In this document: positions 48,250 to 56,363 of the stretch, in pieces
Numbering within the stretch: position 1 is the first letter of the stretch
How the letters are laid out: the number at the start of each line of letters is the position of its first letter
From: Pseudomonas gingeri
Lineage (GTDB): Bacteria; Pseudomonadota; Gammaproteobacteria; Pseudomonadales; Pseudomonadaceae
Assembly: GCF_013385635.1 (NCBI RefSeq)
Contig: NZ_JACAPR010000007.1
Coordinates: forward strand, 465,427 to 529,426
Direction: 5' to 3'
DNA: 64,000 nt
Translations under genes and position numbers: made by a program
Notes under the pieces: model-generated
Told to the model about the DNA's origin: nothing
The model's input: only the letters and a program-made list of their open reading frames with translations
Databases searched by the model: none

Positions 48250-48413
48250 GAAATGACTCCTTGAGGCCCGCACGGCACGGGCCGGGTGGAACGAGCAGAG
48301 CCTTGAATCTAGCTCCGTTCGGGGGATCTGGCTAATCACTGGACTCTATGGGGCAGTCCAAGGTTCCGAACTCGGCTATCATGCGCGGGTTTTCGTGACA
48401 GGCTTGGCTTCAC

Positions 48414-48440
48414 TTGTAGGAGCCGGCTTGCCGGCGATGA
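48414..48440 (+). repeat. Single REP element upstream of rlmM
   Basis: TTGTAGGAGCCGGCTTGCCG followed by GCGATGA is one unit of the same REP family, here unpaired. It lies about 70 bases before the rlmM start, between the divergent acnA and rlmM genes. Confidence 0.85.
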
Positions 48441-48505
48441 GGCCGGAGAGTCTGCGGGATCCGTTCAAGCCTTCTCGTCACCGCCGCCCAGCCCAGGAAT
48501 TTTTT

Positions 48506-49573
48506 GTGAACACCCTCTTTATGCACTGCCGGCCAGGCTTCGAAGGTGAAGTCTGTTCCGAGATTTCCGAGCATGCCGCGAACCTGAATGTCGCCGGTTA
48601 CGCCAAGGCCAAGGCCAGCAGCGCCTATGCCGAATTCGTCTGCACCGAGGACGATGGCGCCGCGCGGCTGATGGCCGGCCTGCATTTTGCCGACCTGATC
48701 TTCCCACGCCAGTGGGCCCGGGGCAGTTTCATCGACTTGCCGGAAACCGACCGTATCAGCGTGATCCTCGCCCAATTGGCGACGTTTCCGCTCTGCGGCA
48801 GCCTCTGGCTGGAAGTGGTCGATACCAACGACGGCAAGGAACTGTCGAATTTCTGCAAGAAATTCGAAGGCCCGTTGCGCAAGGCCCTGACCCAGGCCGG
48901 CAAGCTGGTGGAGGATGCCGACAAGCCGCGCCTGCTGCTGACCTTCAAGAGCGGTCGGGAAGTCTTCCTGGGCATGGCCGGCGCGGACAATTCGGCGATG
49001 TGGCCGATGGGCATCCCGCGCCTGAAGTTTCCCAAGGATGCGCCGAGCCGCTCGACCCTCAAGCTGGAAGAAGCCTGGCATCACTTCATTCCCCGCGATC
49101 AGTGGGAAGAGCGGCTCAATGGCGACATGACCGGCGTCGACCTCGGCGCGGCTCCCGGCGGCTGGACCTGGCAACTGGTCAATCGCGGCATGCTGGTGAC
49201 CGCCATCGACAACGGCCCGATGGCCGAAAGCCTGATGGACACCGGCCTGGTCCAGCACCTGATGGCCGACGGCTTTACCTTCAAGCCGAAACAGCCGGTG
49301 GACTGGATGGTCTGCGACATCGTCGAAAAGCCGGCGCGCAACGCCGCGTTGCTGGAAACCTGGATCGGCGAGGGCCATTGCCGCGAAGCGGTGGTCAACC
49401 TCAAGTTGCCGATGAAGCAGCGTTATGCCGAGGTCCGGCGCCTGCTGGAGCGTATCGAGGAAGGCTTCAAGGCCCGTGGCATCAAGGTGGCGATCGGCTG
49501 CAAGCAGCTGTATCACGACCGTGAGGAAGTGACCTGCCATCTACGTCGACTGGATGTGAAAAAGCCGCGATAA
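48506..49573 (+). CDS. rlmM: 23S rRNA 2'-O-ribose methyltransferase RlmM
   Basis: RlmM methylates the ribose of C2498 of 23S rRNA using S-adenosylmethionine. The 355-residue protein has an N-terminal RNA-binding (THUMP-like) part and a Rossmann methyltransferase domain with GVDLGAAPGGWTWQLV near residues 210-225 and CDIVEKPAR near 270; the catalytic lysine-aspartate framework is kept (LKLPMKQRY). The chosen start is a GTG at 48506 with AGGAA just upstream, because family similarity begins at NTLFMHCRPGFE. The longer open frame runs into a REP. Confidence 0.94.
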   Translation: MNTLFMHCRPGFEGEVCSEISEHAANLNVAGYAKAKASSAYAEFVCTEDDGAARLMAGLHFADLIFPRQWARGSFIDLPETDRISVILAQLATFPLCGSLWLEVVDTNDGKELSNFCKKFEGPLRKALTQAGKLVEDADKPRLLLTFKSGREVFLGMAGADNSAMWPMGIPRLKFPKDAPSRSTLKLEEAWHHFIPRDQWEERLNGDMTGVDLGAAPGGWTWQLVNRGMLVTAIDNGPMAESLMDTGLVQHLMADGFTFKPKQPVDWMVCDIVEKPARNAALLETWIGEGHCREAVVNLKLPMKQRYAEVRRLLERIEEGFKARGIKVAIGCKQLYHDREEVTCHLRRLDVKKPR

Positions 49574-49599
49574 TAGCGAACCGGTTTCAGGAGTGAAGT

Positions 49600-49851
49600 A
49601 TGACCCAGCCCCACGACCCAAGCGTTGACGGCACCCTAGACGCCACCGGCCTCAACTGCCCCGAGCCGGTGATGATGCTGCACCAGCATATCCGCGACCT
49701 GCAGCCCGGCGGCCTGCTCAAGGTGATTGCCACCGATCCGTCGACCCGTCGCGATATCCCCAAGTTCTGCGTGTTTCTCGACCACCAGTTGGTGGAGCAA
49801 CGGGAAGAAGCCGGTACCTACCTGTACTGGATCCGCAAGAAACTCGACTAA
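49600..49851 (+). CDS. tusA: Sulfur carrier protein TusA
   Basis: An 83-residue SirA/TusA-fold protein that accepts persulfide sulfur from cysteine desulfurase for tRNA thiolation and related sulfur transfers. The active cysteine is C20 in the LNCPEPV motif. The C-terminal half ([20 protein letters not shown]) matches the family. AGGAG lies seven bases before the ATG. It follows rlmM by 26 bases and is probably co-transcribed. Confidence 0.96.
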   Translation: MTQPHDPSVDGTLDATGLNCPEPVMMLHQHIRDLQPGGLLKVIATDPSTRRDIPKFCVFLDHQLVEQREEAGTYLYWIRKKLD

Positions 49852-49862
49852 ACGGCCATAAC

Positions 49863-49967
49863 CTGTAGGAGCCGGCTTGCCGGCGATTGCGTCCGGACAG
49901 GCGCCGCAAGGCTCAAGGGCTTCTTCGGGGGCAAGCCCCCTCCCACACAAGCCGGCTCCTACAGGGT
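49863..49967. repeat. REP cluster between tusA and the MATE gene
   Basis: CTGTAGGAGCCGGCTTGCCG at 49863 faces a second unit near 49948-49967 (AAGCCGGCTCCTACAGGG), with a related GCAAGCCCCCTCCCACA half-unit in between. The right unit supplies the TAG stop of the convergent MATE gene. Confidence 0.9.
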
Positions 49968-51380
49968 TTGCGGGAGCCGCGCCGCGTGTATCCGGATCCG
50001 CTTGCGCGCACTGCGTGCCAGGCGGATCGACAGCATCACCGCCGCGCACGACAGCCCGACGATCAATCCTATCCATAGCCCGCTGGGGCCACGTGGCGCA
50101 CCGAGCCAGTCGGTCAAGCCGAGGATGTAACCCACCGGCAGGCCGATTCCCCAATAGGCGAACAGGGTCAGGATCATGGTCACCCGAGTGTCCTGGTAGC
50201 CGCGCAACGCCCCGGCGGCGGTGACCTGGATCACGTCCGAAAACTGGAAAAGCGCGGCATACACAATCAGCATGCTCGCCACCTGGATCACCACCGGATC
50301 GCGGGTGTAGATCGTCGCGATAGGTTCGCGCAACAACAGCATCAGGCCGGCGGAAATACAGCCGTAGACCAGCGCCGTGGCCACTCCGACCCCGGCGGTG
50401 AAACGCGCTTCACGGGGCTGTTCACGTCCCAGCGCCTGGCCGACGCGCACGGTGATGGCCATGCCGATGGAGTAGGGGACCATGAACACCAGCCCGCTCA
50501 TGTTCAGGGCGATCTGATGCCCGGCCACCACATGGGCGCCGAGGCTGCCGATCAGCAGGGCGATCACCGCGAAGATGCTCGACTCGGCGAAGACCGCGAT
50601 GCCGATGGGCAGGCCGATGCCCAGCAGGCGCTTGATCACCGGCCATTGCGGCCATTCGAAATGGCTGAACAGCTGGCTCGGCTGATAGACCTTGGCCCAG
50701 CGCACCCAGCCGGCCATGCCGAACAGCATCACCCACATCACGATCGCCGTGGCCCAGCCGCAACCGGGGCCGCCCAGGGCCGGCACGCCGAGATGGCCGT
50801 AGATGAAGATGTAGTTCAGCGGGATATTCAAGGCCAGCCCGCACAGGCCCAGGACCATGCTCGGGCGGGTGCGGCCCATGCCGTCGCTGCAGCAGCGCAG
50901 CACATGGTAGAGCGCCACGGTCGGCAGGCCGGTGCCGATGCCGCGCAGGTAGTCCATGCACGGGCCGATCAGTTGCGGATCGACCTTCATCAGGTGCAGC
51001 ACCGGCTCGGCGTTGTAGAGGATCACGCCCGCGCCGAGGCCCACCACCAGCGCCAGCCACAGGGCCTGGCGCACCAGCGGGCCGATCTCGGCCGGAGTGC
51101 CGGCACCATGGCGCTGGGCGACTTTCGGCGTGGTCGCCAGCAGGATGCCGGTCATCAGCAGGAACACCGGTACCCAGATCGAATTGCCCAGCGCCACGGC
51201 CGCCAGGTCCCGGGGGCCGACGCGCCCGGCCATGACCGCGTCGACAAAGCCCATGGCGGTATGCGCCAGTTGGGCAATGATGATCGGCAGGGCCAGTCCC
51301 AGCAGGTTGCGTACTTCCAGGCGCACCCGCGCCGGGCGGCTGAGAGGGAGGGCGTCGGGGGACGTAGAGACGTTGCTCAC
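49959..51380 (-). CDS. MATE-family multidrug efflux transporter (NorM/PmpM-like)
   Basis: A 473-residue inner-membrane protein with 12 membrane helices in two homologous halves, exporting cationic drugs by Na+ or H+ antiport. Family segments include LALPIIIAQLAHTAMGFVDA near the start, GLALNIPLNYIFIYGHLG in the middle and VAGHQIALNMSGLVFMVPYS in the second half. Both candidate starts are non-ATG: TTG at 51395 and GTG at 51380. The GTG has GGAT eight bases upstream and is preferred. Substrate is unknown. Confidence 0.9.
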   Translation of the reverse strand: MSNVSTSPDALPLSRPARVRLEVRNLLGLALPIIIAQLAHTAMGFVDAVMAGRVGPRDLAAVALGNSIWVPVFLLMTGILLATTPKVAQRHGAGTPAEIGPLVRQALWLALVVGLGAGVILYNAEPVLHLMKVDPQLIGPCMDYLRGIGTGLPTVALYHVLRCCSDGMGRTRPSMVLGLCGLALNIPLNYIFIYGHLGVPALGGPGCGWATAIVMWVMLFGMAGWVRWAKVYQPSQLFSHFEWPQWPVIKRLLGIGLPIGIAVFAESSIFAVIALLIGSLGAHVVAGHQIALNMSGLVFMVPYSIGMAITVRVGQALGREQPREARFTAGVGVATALVYGCISAGLMLLLREPIATIYTRDPVVIQVASMLIVYAALFQFSDVIQVTAAGALRGYQDTRVTMILTLFAYWGIGLPVGYILGLTDWLGAPRGPSGLWIGLIVGLSCAAVMLSIRLARSARKRIRIHAARLPQTL

Positions 51381-51573
51381 CGTTGATGTATCCAAGTGTT
51401 GCCGAGAAAACCGCGCATTCTACGCATTGACGCAAGGGTCAGGAATTTTCCTGTTGTAGCGTATTTGTAAGGCGCCGCGCGTGGGGCGTGGGCTTTCTGT
51501 GCCGGACACCAATCGCCGACTGGCCGCGGCTGGCGATCTGCGCCACACTGCGGGTCCGCGAAAGGAGCCTGCC

Positions 51574-52716
51574 ATGCTGATTGTTGCCGACGAGAATATC
51601 CCCCTGATCGATGCCTTTTTTGCCGGTTTCGGCGAGATCCGCCGCCTGCCGGGGCGTGCCATCGATCGCGCGGCGGTGGCCGGGGCGGACGTGCTGCTGG
51701 TGCGCTCGGTGACTCCGGTCAGCCGCGAACTGCTCGAAGGCAGCGCGGTGCGGTTTGTCGGCACTTGCACCATCGGTACCGATCACCTTGACCTGGAGTA
51801 TTTCCAGGAGGCCGGCATCCACTGGTCCAGCGCCCCCGGCTGCAATGCCCGTGGCGTGGTCGACTACGTGCTGGGCAGCCTCCTGACCCTGGCCGAGATC
51901 GAGGGCGCCGAACTGGCCCGACGTACCTATGGCGTGATCGGTGCGGGCGAAGTCGGCGGGCGCCTGATCAAGGTCCTGCGCGGCCTGGGCTGGAAAGTGC
52001 TGGTCTGTGATCCGCCACGCCAGGCGGTCGAAGGCGGTGACTATGTCGACCTGGAGCAGATTATCGAGCAGTGTGACGTGATCAGCCTGCATACACCCCT
52101 GACCCGTTCCGGGGCGCTGTCGACCTGGCACCTGCTCGATCGTCAACGGCTGGAGCGACTCAGGCCCGGTACCTGGCTGATCAATGCCGCCCGTGGCCCG
52201 GTGGTGGATAACGCCGCCCTGCGCGATGTCCTGCTGGAGCGCGAAGACCTGCAGGCGGTGCTCGATGTGTGGGAAGCCGAGCCCCAGGTGGATGTCGAGC
52301 TGGCGGAACTCTGCGTGCTCGGTTCGCCGCATATCGGCGGCTACAGCCTCGACGGCAAGCAGCGCGGCACGGCGCAGATCTACCAGGCCTATTGTGCCTT
52401 TATCGACCAGGCACCGGTGGTCAGCCTCGATGACCTGTTGCCCGAGCCGGCATTGGCGCAAATCACCCTCAATGCCGACAGCGATCCCGCCTGGGCCATG
52501 GCGATGATCTGCCGCGCGGTGTACGACCCGCGCCGCGACGACGCGGATTTTCGTCGCAGCCTGACCGGCAATGTGGCCGAACAGCGGGTGGCGTTCGACC
52601 TGCTGCGCAAGCACTATCCCGAGCGGCGTGAAATCGAAGGGCTGGCGGTCAAGATCAACGGCGAGTCCGCGGCGTTGCGGCAGTTGGTCCTGGCCCTGGG
52701 CGCCGTGCTGGTCTGA
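51574..52716 (+). CDS. pdxB: Erythronate-4-phosphate dehydrogenase PdxB
   Basis: PdxB oxidises 4-phosphoerythronate, the second step of DXP-dependent vitamin B6 synthesis. The 380-residue protein has the D-2-hydroxyacid dehydrogenase layout: an NAD-binding [16 protein letters not shown] near residues 118-133, the catalytic Arg in [10 protein letters not shown], Glu in WEAEPQ, and His in GSPHIGGYS, plus the PdxB-specific C-terminal dimerisation domain. AAGGAG lies before the ATG at 51574. The 31 extra upstream codons are discarded. Confidence 0.97.
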   Translation: MLIVADENIPLIDAFFAGFGEIRRLPGRAIDRAAVAGADVLLVRSVTPVSRELLEGSAVRFVGTCTIGTDHLDLEYFQEAGIHWSSAPGCNARGVVDYVLGSLLTLAEIEGAELARRTYGVIGAGEVGGRLIKVLRGLGWKVLVCDPPRQAVEGGDYVDLEQIIEQCDVISLHTPLTRSGALSTWHLLDRQRLERLRPGTWLINAARGPVVDNAALRDVLLEREDLQAVLDVWEAEPQVDVELAELCVLGSPHIGGYSLDGKQRGTAQIYQAYCAFIDQAPVVSLDDLLPEPALAQITLNADSDPAWAMAMICRAVYDPRRDDADFRRSLTGNVAEQRVAFDLLRKHYPERREIEGLAVKINGESAALRQLVLALGAVLV

Positions 52717-52742
52717 CGTCGTGTCAGGATCAACACGCACTG

Positions 52743-52769
52743 TGTAGGAGCCGGCTTGCCGGCGATGAG
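52743..52769 (+). repeat. Single REP element after pdxB
   Basis: TGTAGGAGCCGGCTTGCCGG followed by CGATGAG is one unpaired REP unit between the pdxB stop and the terminator of the convergent 58-residue gene. Confidence 0.85.
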
Positions 52770-52799
52770 GCCCGTGACCTGCACCAGCCGACCGGACAG

Positions 52800-52824
52800 A
52801 AAAAACCCGGCATCAGGGCCGGGT
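52800..52824 (-). terminator. Terminator of the 58-residue gene
   Basis: ACCCGGC and GCCGGGT form a 7-bp stem with a 6-base loop, and six T residues follow on the minus strand, 21 bases past the stop codon. Confidence 0.88.
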
Positions 52825-52844
52825 CGATAAAAGAGTTCGGGCTA

Positions 52845-53021
52845 TCAGTCTTGCTGCACAGGCTTGACCAATCGCTGTTCCAGTTCGCGGCACGCGTCCT
52901 GGATCATTTCTTCGGTGATCGGAACTTCGCGTCCTGCTGCGTCGATAATCGCGCAGCCCAGGGTTTCCGGCTTGGGATGACGAATCACCGGGATCTGGTT
53001 AGTGCTGTGTTGCAAGTCCAT
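52845..53021 (-). CDS. Small conserved-looking protein (58 residues)
   Basis: The protein begins MDLQHSTNQIPVIRHPKPET and continues with LGCAIIDAAGREVPITEEMI, then a helical end (QDACRELEQRLVKP). GGAGA eight bases before the ATG and a dedicated strong terminator show that it is a real gene. It has no membrane segment, signal peptide or known motif. Comparable small proteins next to pdxB occur in other pseudomonads as far as I recall, but the role is unknown. Confidence 0.8.
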   Translation of the reverse strand: MDLQHSTNQIPVIRHPKPETLGCAIIDAAGREVPITEEMIQDACRELEQRLVKPVQQD

Positions 53022-53298
53022 GGCCTGTCTCCATATTCAGGTGCTTGATCATCAGGTGCCTGACAAGTGTATAACCGCGGCATGACCAGGTTGTGACAAC
53101 CTTCTACCGCACAACCCTGTCGCACAGCGCCGCATGACCAGTGCAACAGAAATGGCGCAGTGTCGCCAGCCGGGTGTTAGACCGATCTTTTCTAGGCGCT
53201 AGCGTTTGCGGTCATAATTAACCTGACTGATTGCGTTTTGCAGAAGTTCACTCGAACTTCGGTGTAGGCTCTGTTTATCCCATCACGGATCCGCCTCC

Positions 53299-55089
53299 AT
53301 GCTTTCAGCTCGTCAACGCCGGGCCATCCGCCTGGCCAGCCGTTTTGTCGCCCCTTATCGCTGGCAGGCCATCGGTGCCTTGCTGGCGTTGATCGTCACC
53401 GCCGGCATCACCTTGTCCATGGGCCAGGGCATCCGCCTGTTGGTGGACAAGGGCTTCATGACCCAGTCGCCGCACCTGCTCAACCAGTCCATCGGCCTGT
53501 TCCTCCTGTTGGTGCTGGGGCTGGCGGTCGGTACGTTCGCGCGCTTCTACCTGGTGTCGTGGATCGGCGAGCGGGTGGTGGCCGATATTCGCCGGCAGGT
53601 TTTCAATCACTTGATCTACCTGCATCCGGGGTTCTACGAGAACAACCGCAGCTCGGAAATCCAGTCGCGACTGACCGCCGACACCACCTTGCTGCAATCG
53701 GTGATCGGTTCCTCCCTGTCGTTGTTCCTGCGCAACGCGCTGATGGTCATCGGCGGCGTGGTGCTGCTGTTCATTACCAACCCCAAGCTGACCAGTATCG
53801 TGGTGGTCGCCTTGCCGCTGGTGCTGGCGCCGATCCTGATCTTCGGGCGGCGGGTACGCAGCCTGTCGCGCCTGAGCCAGGACCGTATCGCCGATGTCGG
53901 CAGCTATGTGTCCGAAACCCTCGGCCAGATCAAGACCGTGCAGGCCTACAACCACCAGGTACAGGACGAGAAGCGCTTTGCGGTGACCGTCGAGGAGGCT
54001 TTCCAGACCGCGCGCAAGCGTATTGTCCAGCGGGCCTGGCTGATCACCCTGGTGATCGTGCTGGTGCTCGGCGCGGTGGGCGTCATGCTCTGGGTCGGAG
54101 GGATGGATGTGATCGCCGGGAAGATCTCCGGCGGTGAACTGGCGGCCTTTGTCTTCTACAGCCTGATCGTCGGTAGCGCCTTCGGCACCCTCAGCGAAGT
54201 GATCGGCGAACTGCAACGGGCGGCGGGCGCGGCGGAGCGCATCGGCGAGCTGCTGCAGGCGAGCAACGACATCACCGCACCGGCCAACGGCGGGGTACGA
54301 CTGGCCGACCGGGTCAGCGGTGATCTGGTGCTGGAGAACCTGCGGTTCAGCTACCCGTCACGCCCTGACAGCTACGCCATCGACGGCCTCGACCTGACCG
54401 TCAAGGCCGGTGAAACCCTGGCGCTGGTGGGACCGTCGGGGGCGGGCAAGTCGACCCTGTTCGACCTGCTGCTGCGTTTCTATGACCCGCAACAGGGTCG
54501 CCTGCTGCTCGACGGACAAGCCCTGACCCAGCTCGACCCGCTCGATCTGCGCCGCTGTTTTGCCCTGGTGTCGCAAAGCCCGGCGCTGTTTTTCGGCAGC
54601 GTCGAGGAGAACATCCGCTATGGCAACCCGACGGCCAGCGACGAGCAGGTCCGCGAGGCGGCGCGGATCGCCCATGCCCATGACTTCATCCTGCAGATGC
54701 CGGACGGTTACCAGACCCACCTGGGTGATGGTGGCCTCGGCCTGTCCGGCGGCCAGCGCCAACGCCTGGCGATTGCCCGGGCGTTGCTGGTGGATGCGCC
54801 GATCCTGCTGCTGGACGAAGCCACCAGCGCCCTCGATGCCCAGAGCGAACACCTGATCCAGCAAGCCCTGCCCAGCCTGATGCAGGGCCGCACCACCCTG
54901 GTGATCGCCCACCGCCTGGCCACGGTACAGAACGCCGACCGGATCGCGGTGATGGACCAGGGCAAGCTGGTTGCCATTGGCACCCACGCCCAGTTGATCG
55001 CCAGTAATCCGCTGTATGCGCGCCTGGCGGCGTTGCAGTTCAATGTTCGGCAAAGCGGGGTTGTTGACGGCGGAGGCGTGGTGCAGTGA
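53299..55089 (+). CDS. ABC exporter, fused membrane and ATPase domains
   Basis: A 596-residue half-transporter of the MsbA/LmrA/BmrA type that should work as a homodimer in the inner membrane, exporting lipid or drug-like molecules. Six helices occupy about residues 20-310. The ATPase follows with Walker A GPSGAGKST (about 380), signature LSGGQRQR (about 484), Walker B ILLLDEATSALD (about 504) and the H-loop VIAHRLAT. It is not clearly MsbA, whose neighbours (lpxK) are absent. The 277 bases upstream contain no other gene. Confidence 0.93.
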   Translation: MLSARQRRAIRLASRFVAPYRWQAIGALLALIVTAGITLSMGQGIRLLVDKGFMTQSPHLLNQSIGLFLLLVLGLAVGTFARFYLVSWIGERVVADIRRQVFNHLIYLHPGFYENNRSSEIQSRLTADTTLLQSVIGSSLSLFLRNALMVIGGVVLLFITNPKLTSIVVVALPLVLAPILIFGRRVRSLSRLSQDRIADVGSYVSETLGQIKTVQAYNHQVQDEKRFAVTVEEAFQTARKRIVQRAWLITLVIVLVLGAVGVMLWVGGMDVIAGKISGGELAAFVFYSLIVGSAFGTLSEVIGELQRAAGAAERIGELLQASNDITAPANGGVRLADRVSGDLVLENLRFSYPSRPDSYAIDGLDLTVKAGETLALVGPSGAGKSTLFDLLLRFYDPQQGRLLLDGQALTQLDPLDLRRCFALVSQSPALFFGSVEENIRYGNPTASDEQVREAARIAHAHDFILQMPDGYQTHLGDGGLGLSGGQRQRLAIARALLVDAPILLLDEATSALDAQSEHLIQQALPSLMQGRTTLVIAHRLATVQNADRIAVMDQGKLVAIGTHAQLIASNPLYARLAALQFNVRQSGVVDGGGVVQ

Positions 55090-55184
55090 TTACGTGACCC
55101 TACAAGTAACCGACCAGGTAGCGCGGCTGTTGGCCGTAGCCGATAAAGCTCCGGCGGATAGCGCAGGTGCTGAGTCCACCCCAT

Positions 55185-55210
55185 AAAAAACGGCGCCCGC
55201 AGGCGCCGTT
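55185..55210 (-). terminator. Terminator of ppnP
   Basis: AACGGCGCC and GGCGCCGTT form a 9-bp stem with a 4-base loop and are followed by TTTT on the minus strand, 19 bases past the ppnP stop. Confidence 0.93.
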
Positions 55211-55228
55211 CTGGTACTGCCGCCTGAC

Positions 55229-55510
55229 TCAGCGGTATTCGCACAGGTAAGCGGTTTCCACGGCGACTTTCAGTTGGAACTTGCTGTTGGCCGGTACATT
55301 GAACTGGCTGCCGCTGGCGAAGGTTTCCCAGTCGCTGCTGTCGGGCAGCCTGACGGTCAGGGCGCCGGACACCACGTGCATGATTTCACGCTGGGCGGTG
55401 CCGAACTCGTATTCGCCCGGAGCCATGACGCCGATGGTGGCCGCGCCTTCGGCTTGTGCGAAGGCAATCGACTTGACGGTGCCGTCGAAGTACTCGTTGA
55501 CTTTAAACAT
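55229..55510 (-). CDS. ppnP: Pyrimidine/purine nucleoside phosphorylase PpnP
   Basis: A 93-residue single-domain cupin (DUF1255/YaiE family) that splits nucleosides with phosphate in the cytoplasm. The cupin core reads [20 protein letters not shown], then ALTVRLP, and the sequence [16 protein letters not shown] near the end is diagnostic. Length is exactly that of the family. Confidence 0.95.
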   Translation of the reverse strand: MFKVNEYFDGTVKSIAFAQAEGAATIGVMAPGEYEFGTAQREIMHVVSGALTVRLPDSSDWETFASGSQFNVPANSKFQLKVAVETAYLCEYR

Positions 55511-55607
55511 GGGCGATTCCTCGAAATGAGCTGGAAAATTTGGCCGATCAGTATGCCGAAGCGGTTTTGCCTCGTCACGCGTTGAAAAGACGACTTCGCC
55601 CGCATTC

Positions 55608-55699
55608 TGTAGGAGCCGGCTTGCCGGCGATCACTATCCGGGCGTCGACATCGTGTCGCCTGATGGATTGCAATCGCCGGCAAGCCGGCTCCTACAGGG
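55608..55699. repeat. REP doublet at the exonuclease gene end
   Basis: CTGTAGGAGCCGGCTTGCCG at about 55608 faces CAATCGCCGGCAAGCCGGCT at about 55671-55690, followed by CCTACAGG. The right unit overlaps the last codons and TAG stop of the exonuclease gene. Confidence 0.9.
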
Positions 55700-56240
55700 G
55701 CAACATGAGGCTCAGCGGCAACAACCGCGCGGTATTGCGCGCATCTTCCAGCGCCCGGTGCTGCTGTCCACTGAACTGCATGCCCGCCAGTTGCAGGGCG
55801 CCGTTCAGGCCCAGGGGTTTTTGCAGCTTGCGGGCCTTGGCGAAACGCTGTTTGAGGTTGGCGTGGGGGATCTGGCTCAACAGGCTGTTCAACTGCAGGA
55901 GACGCCAATCCTGTTCCAGTTGCCGACGGTCATAGTCGCCCCAGCTGGCCCAGCCTTCCAGGCGCTCCCGATGTTGGCCGAGCCAGCGCTCGAATCCTTC
56001 CCAGACCTGCGCCAGCGGCGCGGCGCCGTCGATGTTGGCCTGGGTGATATGCGTCAGTTCGCGGCAAAATGACGTCAGCAGCGGCCTGCGCAGGGGCCGT
56101 ACGAAACGCTGGAAGTGGTCCAGCTCGCGGCCCTCGCGGTTGACCAGGGTCGCACCGATCTCGATGATTTCCATCTCCGCCAGCGGCCAGCCCCCGTCAT
56201 CCGTCGTGGCTTCCAGATCAATCACCAGCCAGTGCGGCAT
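55692..56240 (-). CDS. DEDD-family 3'-5' exonuclease
   Basis: A 182-residue exonuclease of the ERI-1/KapD-like group. Exo I is LVIDLEATTDD (residues about 5-15) with D and E; Exo II lies around SFCRELTHITQANIDGAAP near 56-75; SWGDYDRRQLEQDW near 99-112 fits the middle acidic position; and HRALEDARNTARLL near 160-173 provides the Exo III His and Asp. The substrate is probably RNA or short DNA. ATG at 56240 (MPHWLVID) has GGAG seven bases upstream. An ATG at 56261 is less likely. The C-terminal residues come from a REP element. Confidence 0.88.
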   Translation of the reverse strand: MPHWLVIDLEATTDDGGWPLAEMEIIEIGATLVNREGRELDHFQRFVRPLRRPLLTSFCRELTHITQANIDGAAPLAQVWEGFERWLGQHRERLEGWASWGDYDRRQLEQDWRLLQLNSLLSQIPHANLKQRFAKARKLQKPLGLNGALQLAGMQFSGQQHRALEDARNTARLLPLSLMLPL

Positions 56241-56363
56241 CTCGAGCTCCGAAGACAGCATCCTAGTCGGCTCAGCGTAGCCAAAGCCAACGCATCCGCC
56301 TAGGCTCTCTGTGAAAACTGCCTGATCGCCGCCCGGCGAGTTTTCTTATGGCGCTCGGGGTGC

